The notes beneath the pieces are model-generated. The model saw only the letters and a program-made list of their open reading frames with translations, was not told the DNA's origin and ran no database searches. From an uncultured Alphaproteobacteria bacterium (GTDB lineage: Bacteria; Pseudomonadota; Alphaproteobacteria; Rickettsiales; UBA1997): a DNA stretch of 23,346 bases. The stretch is from positions 1 through 23,346 of the forward strand of contig CAILUF010000248.1 in NCBI GenBank assembly GCA_903837365.1. Direction: 5' to 3'. The position numbers were made by a program, and so were the translations under genes. Below, piece after piece: positions 8,672-17,186 of this stretch (position 1 is the first letter of the stretch; the number at the start of each line of letters is the position of its first letter).

Positions 8672-8726
8672 TTCTAAATAAAAATTAAAATTTAAAGTTC
8701 TTCAAAAAAACTTAACATAAAATTAA

Positions 8727-10217
8727 TTGAAAAATTTTTTAATTAAAACAACAAAAATAATTTTTGTAATTATTGGCTATTTTTTCAGCATTGAAAGCCA
8801 TGCGCAATATATTGATTCAAGAAAATATCGCGATAATAAGCCCTTCATTACTGCGGAAGGTTTTATTAATTTTTCTTCCACAAATCATCATCAAACTAAT
8901 GCTTATGAATCAAAAACTCTAAGCGATGGAATTTCTAGAAATCGCCTCAGCTCTTCTAATTATTCAATTGGTAATGATTCACAAATATTTTTAAAATCAG
9001 CAATTAAGAATAATCAAAATCAAAAATTTGGCGCAATTGCTAAATTAGAATTTAATTTTTCTAGTGATCGAATCAAGGAAAATCCTAATCTCGACCAAGT
9101 TTTTTTATTTGCTGAAAATGATTTTGGTAAATTTGAAATTGGTAATAATCAGCCAGTTAATCAAAAAATGAAATATGGTCCAGCTCGCTTTGCACGAGGA
9201 TCAGGTGGAATTAATGGTAAATATTTGCAATATGTAAATTTACCAATGTTGTCCTCATCTAACAATGCCAATCCTGCGTTTTGCGATCCTTCTGTAAGTT
9301 TGTCATGCGCTAATGTCAAATTACCGCGATTCATTACCCTAGCGCAATCGCCAATTGGTCATGGTGGATATGCTAAAAGCTTTTATCGTCGAGGAATCGC
9401 CAATGATTATAATCCCAATAATCGCGATTATTCTGCATATTCGCGAAGTAATTATCGAGCATTCAAGGATGATAGTTATGATGGTATCGAGGATTCTACT
9501 AAGATTAGCTACTATTCACCAAAAATTAATGGTTTACAATTAGGTTTAAGTTATAGTCCTGATTCTGCGCAAAATGGCGTTACTGCTAATACCGCAACTG
9601 ATATTGATTATTTTCGTTTAAAAAATATTTTTGCATTTGGTGCAAATTATGTCGAAGATTTTGATAATCTTACATTGGCAATTTCTGCTACTGCGGAGAA
9701 AGCTCAAATCAAAAATTCTCAATCAATTAATTCAGGTCAAAGACAAGATCTTTTAGCTTATGATGCTGGATTTGCTTTAAGTTATTTTGGATTTAAACTT
9801 GGTGCATCATATGGAAATTGGGGAAAATCAATGCAAGCTAAAAGCGGAAATTATTCTTGTCAATATCAAGCAAATGTTAATATTTCTTCACAAGATTGCA
9901 CAAATAATATTAAAAAATTTAGAAATCCTTATTATTACACATTTGGTGTTGCCTATCAGTTTGCAGGACTATCAACAAGCATCTCGACATTAAATTCTAA
10001 TTTTCAAAATAATCGTTTTCGGGCTTTATCGCTTGGACTTGATTATAAATATTCAAAAAATCTTTTGCCATATTTTGAATACACAAAATTTGCATTTTTG
10101 GTTGATCAACCGCAAGGTTTAAATTTACTAAATCAAGCAAGTCTTGACAATAATTCTAGACAGCTTAAAAACAACCAAGGTCATATTTTTTTAATCGGAA
10201 TTCTATATTCATTCTAA
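8727..10217 (+). CDS. Outer-membrane porin
   Basis: A 496-residue protein starting at TTG 8727; an in-frame stop directly upstream (8724-8726) excludes an earlier start. Residues 1-27 form a signal peptide (basic start, hydrophobic core, 'SHA' cleavage before Q28). The mature protein is a Gly/Ala/aromatic-rich series of amphipathic beta strands of the Gram-negative porin type: 'AEGFINF' near the start, 'GAIAKLEFNF', 'DFGKFEIGNNQP', 'YYSPKINGLQLGLSYSPDS', and a terminal '...GILYSF' ending in Phe, the usual BAM recognition signal. Two close cysteine pairs (C186/C194 and a second near residue 385-400) lie in loop-like segments and could form disulfides in extracellular loops. virB11 starts 3 nt after its stop. 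The solute specificity cannot be told. Confidence 0.85.
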   Translation: MKNFLIKTTKIIFVIIGYFFSIESHAQYIDSRKYRDNKPFITAEGFINFSSTNHHQTNAYESKTLSDGISRNRLSSSNYSIGNDSQIFLKSAIKNNQNQKFGAIAKLEFNFSSDRIKENPNLDQVFLFAENDFGKFEIGNNQPVNQKMKYGPARFARGSGGINGKYLQYVNLPMLSSSNNANPAFCDPSVSLSCANVKLPRFITLAQSPIGHGGYAKSFYRRGIANDYNPNNRDYSAYSRSNYRAFKDDSYDGIEDSTKISYYSPKINGLQLGLSYSPDSAQNGVTANTATDIDYFRLKNIFAFGANYVEDFDNLTLAISATAEKAQIKNSQSINSGQRQDLLAYDAGFALSYFGFKLGASYGNWGKSMQAKSGNYSCQYQANVNISSQDCTNNIKKFRNPYYYTFGVAYQFAGLSTSISTLNSNFQNNRFRALSLGLDYKYSKNLLPYFEYTKFAFLVDQPQGLNLLNQASLDNNSRQLKNNQGHIFLIGILYSF

Positions 10218-10220
10218 TTC

Positions 10221-11231
10221 ATGAGCAGTGTTGCAGCCCTAGATTCATTTATGTTACCATTGAAACAGATCCTCGAGCGCGATGGTGTCAATGAGGTTTC
10301 AATTAACCGTCCTTATGAGGTGTGGATTGAATTCAAGGGAGATATGATTCGTGAAGAATTGCCATCTTTTGATTTCGAACATTTAAAATCGATGAGTCGA
10401 TTAGTTGCGCAAGCAACTGAGCAAAGGCTTAGCGAAGAAGAACCGCTTCTTTCGGCAACATTGCCAAATGGTTATCGTATTCAAATTGTTTTTCCTCCGG
10501 CATGTGAACAAGGTTGTGTCGTGATATCGATTCGTAAACCTGCTGTTTTAAAATGGACCTTAGAGGATTATGACAAAATGGGGATGTTTGATGCAACTTC
10601 AGTAGGTGAAATTGAAGATAAAAACTCACTGATTTTAACGAAGTTACTTCAGCTTAATCGCATAAAAGAATTTCTTCAGCGTTGCGTATTATATAAAAAA
10701 AATATTATTATTTCGGGTGGAACATCAACTGGTAAAACAACATTTACCAATGCAGTAATCCGGGCTATTCCTCATGAAGAAAGATTAATCACTGTTGAAG
10801 ATGCGCGTGAAATTGATTTATCATCTCATCCTAACCGCGTTCATTTGATTGCTTCAAAAGGTGGACAAGGTAGATCGAAAGTTACAACGCAAGATTTAAT
10901 TGAAGCTTGCTTACGTCTTCGTCCCGAAAGAATTATCGTTGGAGAATTACGTGGAACCGAAGCTTTTTCTTTTTTGCGTGCAATTAATACGGGTCATCCA
11001 GGATCGATTTCAACACTTCACGCCGATACACCTTTAATGGCAATTGAGCAATTAAAAATGATGGTAATGCAAGCTGGACTTGGTATGACACCCTCAGAAA
11101 TTACTTCTTATATTCGCAATGTTGTTGACGTAATTGTCCAATTAAAGCGCGGAAATAAAGGAAGAAGATATATTTCTGAAGTTTATTTTCGTCCATTGCA
11201 TGATCCGAGTTTAAAAAATAAAACTGAATAA
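10221..11231 (+). CDS. virB11: Type IV secretion system ATPase VirB11
   Basis: A 336-residue hexameric traffic ATPase of normal VirB11 length. The N-terminal domain (about 1-130) is followed by the RecA-like domain with Walker A 'GGTSTGKT' (166-173), the Asp box 'TVEDAREIDL' (191-200), Walker B 'RIIVGELRG' (237-245) and the His box 'GHPGSISTLHAD' (258-269). VirB11 acts at the cytoplasmic face of the inner membrane, powering T4SS assembly and substrate translocation with VirB4 and VirD4. In Rickettsiales it usually follows virB8-virB9-virB10 and precedes virD4; here none of these is present. Instead it lies between a porin and lpxD with 3-nt gaps on both sides. PilT/GspE-type ATPases are a less likely alternative: length and the overall pattern fit VirB11 best. 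Confidence 0.95.
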   Translation: MSSVAALDSFMLPLKQILERDGVNEVSINRPYEVWIEFKGDMIREELPSFDFEHLKSMSRLVAQATEQRLSEEEPLLSATLPNGYRIQIVFPPACEQGCVVISIRKPAVLKWTLEDYDKMGMFDATSVGEIEDKNSLILTKLLQLNRIKEFLQRCVLYKKNIIISGGTSTGKTTFTNAVIRAIPHEERLITVEDAREIDLSSHPNRVHLIASKGGQGRSKVTTQDLIEACLRLRPERIIVGELRGTEAFSFLRAINTGHPGSISTLHADTPLMAIEQLKMMVMQAGLGMTPSEITSYIRNVVDVIVQLKRGNKGRRYISEVYFRPLHDPSLKNKTE

Positions 11232-11234
11232 ATT

Positions 11235-12248
11235 ATGTTTAATAATAATTTTTTTATAAAGAAAAATAATTTTCTAAAACTTTCAGAAGTTTTAAATATA
11301 ACTAATTCAAAGTTAATTAAAGATGCTAATCTTGATCAACAAATAATTGGTATTGAAACGCTAGAGAAATCTGAGTCTAAGCAAATTAGCTTTTTATCTT
11401 CAGTGCAATATTTAGATCAATTGCCAATTACCAAAGCTGGTTTTTGTTTTATTGAAGAAAAATATTATAACAGGCTTAATGCTCAAACTCTAGGATTGGT
11501 AAATGCCAATCCATATTTTGCCTATGCGCAAATTGCTCAAGAATTTTATCAAGAAATTATTCCAGAATTTTCTAAAACCACTATTCATCCGCAAGCAAAA
11601 ATTGGCAAAAATTGTAATATTTCACCATCCGCAATTATTGGTAAAAATGTTAATATTGGCGATAATTGTTTTATTAGCGCTAACGCGGTAATATTAGATG
11701 GCTGTAGCATTGGCAATAATTGTCAAATTCATTCTAATGTAACAATTGCATTTAGTGAAATTGGCAATAATTGTATAATTCATGCAGGTGTTAAAATTGG
11801 ACAAGATGGATTTGGTTTTGTAAATCACGCTGGAATCAATCATAAAATTATTCAACTGGGAATTGTTAAAATTGGTAATGATGTTGAAATCGGTGCTAAT
11901 ACTTGTATCGATCGCGGAGCGTTAATCGATACCACTATTGAAGATCAAGTCAAAATCGATAATCTCTGCCAAATCGCCCATAATGTTATAATTGGCAAAG
12001 GAACCGTTATGGCTGGATGTTCGGCGATTGCAGGAAGCGCAAGGATTGGAAATTATTGCCAGATCGGAGGTGGATGTTGTATAAATGGTCATATAAAAAT
12101 TGGCAATATGGTAAAAATTGCCGGAATGTCTGGCGTAATGCGAGACGTTGAAGATAAGCAAATCATTGCTGGAATTCCAGCATTGCCGATTAAAAAATGG
12201 CATAAAATTAATGCCACAATTGTTAATTTAATTGAAAAGAAATTTTAA
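11235..12248 (+). CDS. lpxD: UDP-3-O-acylglucosamine N-acyltransferase LpxD
   Basis: A 337-residue protein of normal LpxD length. LpxD transfers a 3-hydroxyacyl chain from ACP to the 2-amino group of UDP-3-O-acylglucosamine, the third step of lipid A synthesis, in the cytosol. The N-terminal uridine-binding domain (about 12-110) contains 'ISFLSSVQYLDQL'. Residues 118-300 are a left-handed beta helix made of hexapeptide repeats such as 'IGKNCN', 'IGDNCF', 'IGNNCQ', 'IGNDVE'. The catalytic His is in 'QIAHN' (His249), with 'GQDGFGFV' (189-196) and 'IDRGAL' (225-230) also typical. It normally sits with bamA, fabZ and lpxA; none of these is adjacent here. It starts 3 nt after virB11 and is followed 3 nt later by a small unknown. 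Confidence 0.96.
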   Translation: MFNNNFFIKKNNFLKLSEVLNITNSKLIKDANLDQQIIGIETLEKSESKQISFLSSVQYLDQLPITKAGFCFIEEKYYNRLNAQTLGLVNANPYFAYAQIAQEFYQEIIPEFSKTTIHPQAKIGKNCNISPSAIIGKNVNIGDNCFISANAVILDGCSIGNNCQIHSNVTIAFSEIGNNCIIHAGVKIGQDGFGFVNHAGINHKIIQLGIVKIGNDVEIGANTCIDRGALIDTTIEDQVKIDNLCQIAHNVIIGKGTVMAGCSAIAGSARIGNYCQIGGGCCINGHIKIGNMVKIAGMSGVMRDVEDKQIIAGIPALPIKKWHKINATIVNLIEKKF

Positions 12249-12251
12249 ATT

Positions 12252-12632
12252 ATGATCAAGTTTGTGGCAATGATGATTTTATCGCTTATCATTACGCAAA
12301 TACTTCATTTGCTTTTTAGTGAGGAAACGGCAGGTTTAAAAAAACGCGAAGAAAAAGTTTTTAAAGTAATTCTTAATCAGGGTGTTATTGGCTGTATTTC
12401 TCAAGAAAAATTTGACAATGTGCAAAATTTATATACGCAAAATAATCAAAGCGAAATTAAAAAAATTCTTAATAGTAAAGATTGTTTTATTTTTAATAAA
12501 GGTGAGGAGTTCACGGGTTTGGACAATTATTGCAACGAAGATAGCAAGCTTACCGATAGTTATATTTTTGGCTCTAAAAAATTTATGTTAACCAAGATAA
12601 TATTGCCTTGCTTTGCTTTTAAAAATGATTAA
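12252..12632 (+). CDS. Small membrane-anchored protein of unknown function
   Basis: A 126-residue protein not recognised with confidence. Residues about 3-22 form one hydrophobic helix (uncleaved anchor or signal peptide); the rest is hydrophilic, probably periplasmic. Four cysteines (in 'IGCIS', 'KDCFIF', 'NYCNE', 'LPCFAF') could form two disulfides. The layout, Cys then an amphipathic helix rich in Lys/Gln/Asn then 'DCFIFNKGEEF', resembles small periplasmic proteins with a C-terminal SH3-like strand region, but that is recollection of a pattern and not an assignment. It begins 3 nt after lpxD and closes the tightly spaced porin-virB11-lpxD unit, so it is very likely cotranscribed. Confidence 0.65.
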   Translation: MIKFVAMMILSLIITQILHLLFSEETAGLKKREEKVFKVILNQGVIGCISQEKFDNVQNLYTQNNQSEIKKILNSKDCFIFNKGEEFTGLDNYCNEDSKLTDSYIFGSKKFMLTKIILPCFAFKND

Positions 12633-12663
12633 ATGCAAAGAGATGATTTAAATTTGCTGATGC

Positions 12664-12687
12664 AACTTTAGAAAAATACTTAAAGTT
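12664..12687. terminator. Weak hairpin between convergent genes
   Basis: AACTTTA (12664-12670) pairs with TAAAGTT (12681-12687) across a 10-nt loop. It lies in the 57-nt gap between the convergent small unknown and gmd. On the + strand it is followed by a T-rich TATTACTTTC tract. It is short and has one G-C pair only, so the terminator role is tentative. Confidence 0.25.
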
Positions 12688-12689
12688 TA

Positions 12690-13685
12690 TTACTTTCTCT
12701 TAACACCTAATAATTCGCAATCGGCATCAACCATCATTCTTACCAATTGTTTAAAATTAACTTTAGGTTTCCAACCAAGTTTTTCTTTTGCTTTTGAAGC
12801 ATCGCCAATTAACAAATCAACTTCAGCTGGACGAAAATATTTTTCACTAATTTCAACATATTTTTTCCAATCAAGACCAGCATATTCGAAAGCTTCATCA
12901 AGAAAATCTTTAACAGAGTATGTCTCGCCTGTGGCAATAACATAATCATCGGCAATATCTTGTTGAAGCATCAGCCACATTGCCTCAATGTAATCTCCAG
13001 CAAAACCCCAATCTCGCTTCGCGTCAAGATTTCCTAAATAAAGTTTGTTAGTTTTTTTGGCAAGAATTTCTGCGAGAGTATGTGTGATTTTTCTGGTTAC
13101 GAAGGTTTGACCGCGTCGCGGTGATTCATGGTTAAATAAAATTCCGCTACATGCAAATAAACCATAACTTTCACGAAAATTTACGGTTAACCAATGGCTA
13201 TATAATTTTGCACAAGCATATGGACTGCGAGGATAAAATGGAGTTGTTTCCAATTGAGGAATCGCTTGAACTTTTCCAAACATTTCGCTTGACGATGCTT
13301 GATAAAACTTAGTTTTAATACGTGTATCACGAATAGCATCAAGTAACCTACAAGTTCCTGTGGCATCAATATCGGTAGTATATTCAGGGATATCAAAGCT
13401 AACCTTAACATGGCTTTGCGCTCCTAGATTATAAATTTCATCGGGAACAATTTTTTCAAGTAAACGCGAAATTGATGAAGAATCAGAGAGATCGCCATAA
13501 TGCAGAAATAATTTTTTGTTAATAATTTCTGGATCGTTAAAAAGATGATCAATTCGTGAAGTATTGAAGCTACTTGAGCGGCGAATAATCCCATGAACTT
13601 GATAATTTTTGCTCAAAAGAAACTCTGTTAAATATGAACCATCTTGTCCAGTAATTCCAGTAATTAATGCTTTTTTTATTATCAT
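12690..13685 (-). CDS. gmd: GDP-mannose 4,6-dehydratase
   Basis: A 331-residue short-chain dehydrogenase/reductase of the Gmd family. It shows the NAD(P)-binding '[10 protein letters not shown]' (10-19), '[14 protein letters not shown]' (35-48) binding cofactor phosphate, the 'SSSEMFG' segment (131-137, Ser/Glu of the catalytic set), 'YACAK' (156-160, Tyr-x3-Lys) and '[13 protein letters not shown]'. It converts GDP-mannose into GDP-4-keto-6-deoxymannose, the precursor of GDP-fucose, GDP-rhamnose or GDP-perosamine for surface glycans. No reductase or aminotransferase for the next step is in the window, so the final sugar is unknown. It starts 5 nt after the glycosyltransferase gene and is probably in one operon with it. 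Confidence 0.96.
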   Translation of the reverse strand: MIIKKALITGITGQDGSYLTEFLLSKNYQVHGIIRRSSSFNTSRIDHLFNDPEIINKKLFLHYGDLSDSSSISRLLEKIVPDEIYNLGAQSHVKVSFDIPEYTTDIDATGTCRLLDAIRDTRIKTKFYQASSSEMFGKVQAIPQLETTPFYPRSPYACAKLYSHWLTVNFRESYGLFACSGILFNHESPRRGQTFVTRKITHTLAEILAKKTNKLYLGNLDAKRDWGFAGDYIEAMWLMLQQDIADDYVIATGETYSVKDFLDEAFEYAGLDWKKYVEISEKYFRPAEVDLLIGDASKAKEKLGWKPKVNFKQLVRMMVDADCELLGVKRK

Positions 13686-13690
13686 ATTTT

Positions 13691-14473
13691 TTATGAATTT
13701 ATTTTTTTATTTATGGATTTAAATAAATTAAAATTTTTTAAAATTAACTTTCGAGAGCGAAAAAATATTCGCAATTTTTGAAAAGAATTTTTTGAATATT
13801 TGAGTAAAACGCAAGCCGATTCTATCCTTTGTTTCAATGAATTTAAGCTAGATTGATTATTGCCAGTATCTTGATTGAAAACCGCAACTAAATTAACCGG
13901 AAAGAATAAATATTTTTTATGACTTGCAATCGCCAAGTTTAACTCATAATCCATTGAGTAAAGATTATTCTCATTAAATTTAAAATTGTCAAATATTGAT
14001 TTTCGATAATAAAAAGACTCGCCACTGGCAATGGGACAAAATTTTATTAGATTGCGAATATTGATTTTATATTGTGTTGCAAAATTAAATGAATAGGAAT
14101 TGCCAATGCAATAATTATTAAAATAAATTACGTCAAAATTTTGACTAAGATTGAAGTAATAGCTAGCTTGATTAAAAAAATCTTTATACAAAATATCATC
14201 GCAACCTAAAAAGCCAATTAAATCTCCTTTAGCATGTTTAAGGGCAATGTTACGAGCGTTAGAAATCCCAAAATCTTTTTGTTTAATCCATTTGATAATA
14301 TCAGGATTTTGTTGTTGATAATTTTCAATAATTTGCCAGGAATTATCCGTTGAAATACCATCCACTATGATCAATTCCTTGTTACTGTAGTTCTGGGAAA
14401 GAAATGATTCAATTGACGTTTTAAGGAATTTCTCACCATTATAAACCGTCATTATTACGCTAATTTTCAACAC
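13691..14473 (-). CDS. Family 2 glycosyltransferase (WcaA-like)
   Basis: A 260-residue GT-A fold glycosyltransferase starting at GTG 14473 (a TTG follows directly). The N-terminal block '[20 protein letters not shown]' (5-24), '[11 protein letters not shown]' (35-45), '[10 protein letters not shown]' (69-78, acceptor/nucleotide region) and 'GFLGCDD' (87-93, the metal-binding Asp pair) are classical GT2 motifs. The C-terminal ~150 residues are variable and rich in aromatic and basic residues. It probably adds a sugar to an LPS or capsule intermediate at the cytoplasmic face of the inner membrane. Its stop is 5 nt before gmd, which suggests that the two contribute to the same 6-deoxyhexose-containing glycan, but donor and acceptor cannot be inferred. 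Confidence 0.88.
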   Translation of the reverse strand: MLKISVIMTVYNGEKFLKTSIESFLSQNYSNKELIIVDGISTDNSWQIIENYQQQNPDIIKWIKQKDFGISNARNIALKHAKGDLIGFLGCDDILYKDFFNQASYYFNLSQNFDVIYFNNYCIGNSYSFNFATQYKINIRNLIKFCPIASGESFYYRKSIFDNFKFNENNLYSMDYELNLAIASHKKYLFFPVNLVAVFNQDTGNNQSSLNSLKQRIESACVLLKYSKNSFQKLRIFFRSRKLILKNFNLFKSINKKINS

Positions 14474-14528
14474 GAATTAATAAATTAATTAAAAATAATT
14501 GATGTTAACTATTTTAATAGAAAGATTT

Positions 14529-15653
14529 TTATTTTGCTAATAATTTTTCAATTACGCTAATTGGCAATAAAATATAATAACGACCTCGATTCGCCATATA
14601 GAAAGCTTTTTCCTCAGCTTCCTTGCCATTACCAAAGAAGATATCGCCACGAACAACTCCACGAATTGCTGAGCCAGTATCTTGTGAAACCATTAAACGA
14701 TTAAAAGGTTGAGTATTGCCAGTTTTATTTTTTAATTTAGTTTCAACCCATAGTAGAGATCCGTATGGTAAAATTTCATCATCAATTGCCAAAGATCTTT
14801 CCGCTGTTAGTGGAACATTTTGTGCACCAATTACATATTCTCCATCAAATACTTTATAAAAAGTATAGGCATCATTGATATTCATAATTTCATCAGCTTT
14901 GTCAGGATTTTCTTTTAACCAATCTCTTACCGATGCAGAATTAGCAAGATTGCGCGGTATTAGTTTTTTTTCAACCATTGGATTGGCAATTGCTGTAAAT
15001 GGATGATTATTTCTTCCTGCATATGAAAGTCTAATTTCTCGTGAATCATTTAATTTTACGCGCATTGATCCTTGAATATGAGCAAAAAATAAATCAACCT
15101 TGTCATCAACATAAAGTATTTCGAGCTTTTTATTTTTTAAAGCTCCTGCCTCAATATCAGCTCTAGTAAGATACTCTTCGGTAGCGGTAAGATTTTGTGG
15201 ACGTGAGTAAACTGGATATCGATATTTATCGGTTTTAATTTTACTGCCATTGAGTAAAGGTTCAAAATATCCCGTAAATAATCCTTCATTTTCACCATGT
15301 CTATCGGAAATTTCAAAAGCACGAAACCAATTTTCAAAAAAATTACGAGTTTGTTTTGAACTTAGAGTACGAAGCACTTCGGCAATTTCACAAACATCGC
15401 GATAATCTCCAGCGGTTATATTGCCAAGTTGTGAGGCGATGACCGCGCTTTGATTCATTTTTGCAAATTTTCGACATGAATGACTAAATGCTAATAAAGC
15501 TTCCAAATGATTATCTGCTTGCCAATTTTTTAACTCTGAAAAATCAATTTCTTTGAGAACAATATTACTTTTAGATTTAATGGTTATTTTTTTTGAGAAT
15601 AAACAGCCTGTAGTAAAAAACAAAGAAAAGATAATTAATAAACGCCAAGACAT
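14529..15653 (-). CDS. mltA: Membrane-bound lytic murein transglycosylase A (lipoprotein)
   Basis: A 374-residue MltA. Residues 1-17 are a lipoprotein signal peptide with the lipobox 'TTGC' (acylated Cys17), so the protein is anchored to an outer-membrane inner leaflet. The family features are present: 'GLFTGYFEPLLNGS', 'YPVYSRP', 'LTRADIEAGAL', then 'GSMRV...YAGRNNHPF' and 'NDAYTFYKV'. The C-terminal 3D domain carries 'MVSQDTGSAIRGVVRGDIFFG', with the conserved catalytic-type aspartates. MltA cleaves the MurNAc-GlcNAc bond of peptidoglycan to give 1,6-anhydro ends, allowing wall growth and turnover. It is first of three genes on this strand; the glycosyltransferase follows after 55 nt. It implies that this organism retains a murein sacculus. 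Confidence 0.95.
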   Translation of the reverse strand: MSWRLLIIFSLFFTTGCLFSKKITIKSKSNIVLKEIDFSELKNWQADNHLEALLAFSHSCRKFAKMNQSAVIASQLGNITAGDYRDVCEIAEVLRTLSSKQTRNFFENWFRAFEISDRHGENEGLFTGYFEPLLNGSKIKTDKYRYPVYSRPQNLTATEEYLTRADIEAGALKNKKLEILYVDDKVDLFFAHIQGSMRVKLNDSREIRLSYAGRNNHPFTAIANPMVEKKLIPRNLANSASVRDWLKENPDKADEIMNINDAYTFYKVFDGEYVIGAQNVPLTAERSLAIDDEILPYGSLLWVETKLKNKTGNTQPFNRLMVSQDTGSAIRGVVRGDIFFGNGKEAEEKAFYMANRGRYYILLPISVIEKLLAK

Positions 15654-15736
15654 TGCTAATAAAATTTAAGTTAATATTTAATTTAAGAATTTTTTAAACG
15701 CCTTTTTTATTGATTGCAAAACAAATTTAATTTTTT

Positions 15737-15779
15737 TTGTAAAAATTTTACTAGTTTTTTTTAATGAAAATTTTTACAA
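15737..15779. promoter_or_regulatory. 13-bp inverted repeat in the mltA/ychF divergent spacer
   Basis: TTGTAAAAATTTT (15737-15749) is perfectly inverted as AAAATTTTTACAA (15767-15779), with a 17-nt centre containing ACTAG and a T run. It lies 27 nt before the ychF start and 84 nt from the mltA start. A dimeric repressor or activator site is possible; a 5'-UTR hairpin of ychF is another reading. It is A/T-rich, so part of the symmetry could be chance, but 13 uninterrupted pairs including two G-C pairs is more than most of the spacer shows. Confidence 0.4.
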
Positions 15780-15806
15780 TAATTTTTTTAATAATCTTTT
15801 TAAATT

Positions 15807-16904
15807 ATGTCTTTAAAATGTGGAATTGTTGGTTTGCCAAACGTTGGAAAATCAACCTTGTTTAATGCCTTAACTCAAACTGCTCAAGCACAGGCTGCTA
15901 ATTATCCTTTTTGCACAATTGAACCAAATGTTGGTAGAGTCAATGTTCCTGATTTGCGATTAAATAAGCTTGCGCAAATCGCAGGATCAGCGCAATTAAT
16001 TCCCGCTCAAATTGAATTTGTAGATATCGCTGGATTAGTTCGTGGAGCCAGTAAAGGCGAAGGTTTGGGCAATCAATTTTTATCACATATTCGCGAAGTT
16101 GATGCAATCATTAATGTCGTTAGATGTTTCGATGACGAAAATATAACTCACGTAGAAAATAGCGTTGATCCGCTTCGTGATATAGAATTAATTCAATTGG
16201 AATTAATTCTTGCCGATCTCGAAAGTCTTGAAAAAAGAATTCCAACTTTAGAAAAAAAATTAAAAACTGATAAGGAAGTTGAGGCGCAAATTGTTATCGC
16301 TAAAAGAGTTTTAGAAGTCTTAAAAATCGGTAAAACCGCGCGAAGCGTTGAAATAAAAAATGTTAATGAAGAAAAAATTTTAAAAAATTTACAATTAATT
16401 ACTGCTAAACCGCAAATGTTTGTTTGTAATTTAAAAGAGCATGAATTATCCGGAAACCAATATTGGCAAGCAGTTGAGGAATTTGCAAAAAAAGAAAATT
16501 TTATGGCTTTAAAAATTTGTGCACAAATCGAAGCGGATGTTGCAAGTCTAGAAAATGAAAGTGAAAAACAGGAATTTTTACAGCAAATTGGTTTACAAGA
16601 AACCGGTTTATCGCAAATAATTCGAAGCTCTTATAACCTGCTTGAATTAATTTCATTTTTTACAGTTGGGCCAAAAGAATGTCACGCCTGGACTGTAAAA
16701 AAAGGCTCAAGCGCTCCAAAATCCGCAGGAGAAATTCATACTGATTTCGAAAAGGGATTTATTCGCGCTGAAACAATTGCCTATGAAGATTACATCGCAT
16801 TAAAAGGTGAAGAAGGAGCAAAGAATGCCGGAAAATTGAGACTTGAAGGCAAGGAATACATCACTCAAGATGGCGATGTTTTTCATTTTAGATTTAATAA
16901 TTAA
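15807..16904 (+). CDS. ychF: Redox-regulated ATPase YchF (Obg family)
   Basis: A 365-residue protein of standard YchF length. The G1 P-loop 'GLPNVGKST' (9-17) is followed by 'NYPFCTIEPNVGRVNVPD', the family's switch region, and G3 'DIAGLVRGASKGEGLGNQFL'. The usual NKxD specificity motif is replaced by 'NLKE', in agreement with YchF preferring ATP to GTP. The C-terminal TGS domain runs to 'GDVFHFRFN'. YchF binds ribosomes and influences translation and oxidative-stress response. It often follows pth; here it is a single gene, flanked by divergent mltA and convergent ybdD-like. Confidence 0.97.
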   Translation: MSLKCGIVGLPNVGKSTLFNALTQTAQAQAANYPFCTIEPNVGRVNVPDLRLNKLAQIAGSAQLIPAQIEFVDIAGLVRGASKGEGLGNQFLSHIREVDAIINVVRCFDDENITHVENSVDPLRDIELIQLELILADLESLEKRIPTLEKKLKTDKEVEAQIVIAKRVLEVLKIGKTARSVEIKNVNEEKILKNLQLITAKPQMFVCNLKEHELSGNQYWQAVEEFAKKENFMALKICAQIEADVASLENESEKQEFLQQIGLQETGLSQIIRSSYNLLELISFFTVGPKECHAWTVKKGSSAPKSAGEIHTDFEKGFIRAETIAYEDYIALKGEEGAKNAGKLRLEGKEYITQDGDVFHFRFNN

Positions 16905-16991
16905 ATTAGATTTAGCAGTAAAAATATATTTAGTAGTTAAAAAAAATAAAAAATAAAAATATTAGTAAAAAAAGTTTTAATTTACATAAAA

Positions 16992-17177
16992 CTAACAACA
17001 ACGGTTAATTGTTTTATATTTCTGTAATTGCTGATTTTGTAAAAATTTTTTTTTACTTAAAATTTTATTTTGACAGTTTTTGTTTTTTTTATTATGCGAG
17101 GAAACATAGCTTTTGTAAGCTTTATCGCCATTTAAAAATTGGTAAGCTTCTCGTAAAAAATTATAAAATTTTTTCAT
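16992..17177 (-). CDS. ybdD: YbdD/YjiX family small protein, partner of CstA
   Basis: A 61-residue protein starting 9 nt after the cstA stop on the same strand. Despite its Lys/Asn-rich composition it keeps the layout of the YbdD/YjiX family: an N-terminal amphipathic helix ('FLREAYQFL'), a 'GDKAYKSYVSSH' segment matching the family's Y-x-x-Y-V-x-H region, a 'SKKKFLQNQQLQKY' segment where homologues have 'YEEFFRERQxARY', and the diagnostic C-terminal 'RCC'. In enterobacteria cstA and yjiY (btsT) are each followed by such a gene, which is thought to support the transporter. The spacing and C-terminus make this a genuine gene in spite of its size. Confidence 0.82.
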   Translation of the reverse strand: MKKFYNFLREAYQFLNGDKAYKSYVSSHNKKNKNCQNKILSKKKFLQNQQLQKYKTINRCC

Positions 17178-17186
17178 TTTTCATTT

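Noticed and set aside
11922..12203. Open frame antisense to lpxD
   Set aside because: It is a product of the hexapeptide-repeat codon pattern of lpxD; no independent support.
15691..15719. TTGCAA / 17 nt / TAAAAA as an mltA promoter on the minus strand
   Set aside because: Spacing is right but each hexamer matches the sigma-70 consensus at only four positions, and such pairs occur many times by chance in this A/T-rich sequence.
16905..16991. A structured RNA or tRNA in the ychF/ybdD gap
   Set aside because: The sequence is a run of A/T repeats with no G-C stems and no tRNA T-arm motif; none seen in any other spacer either.
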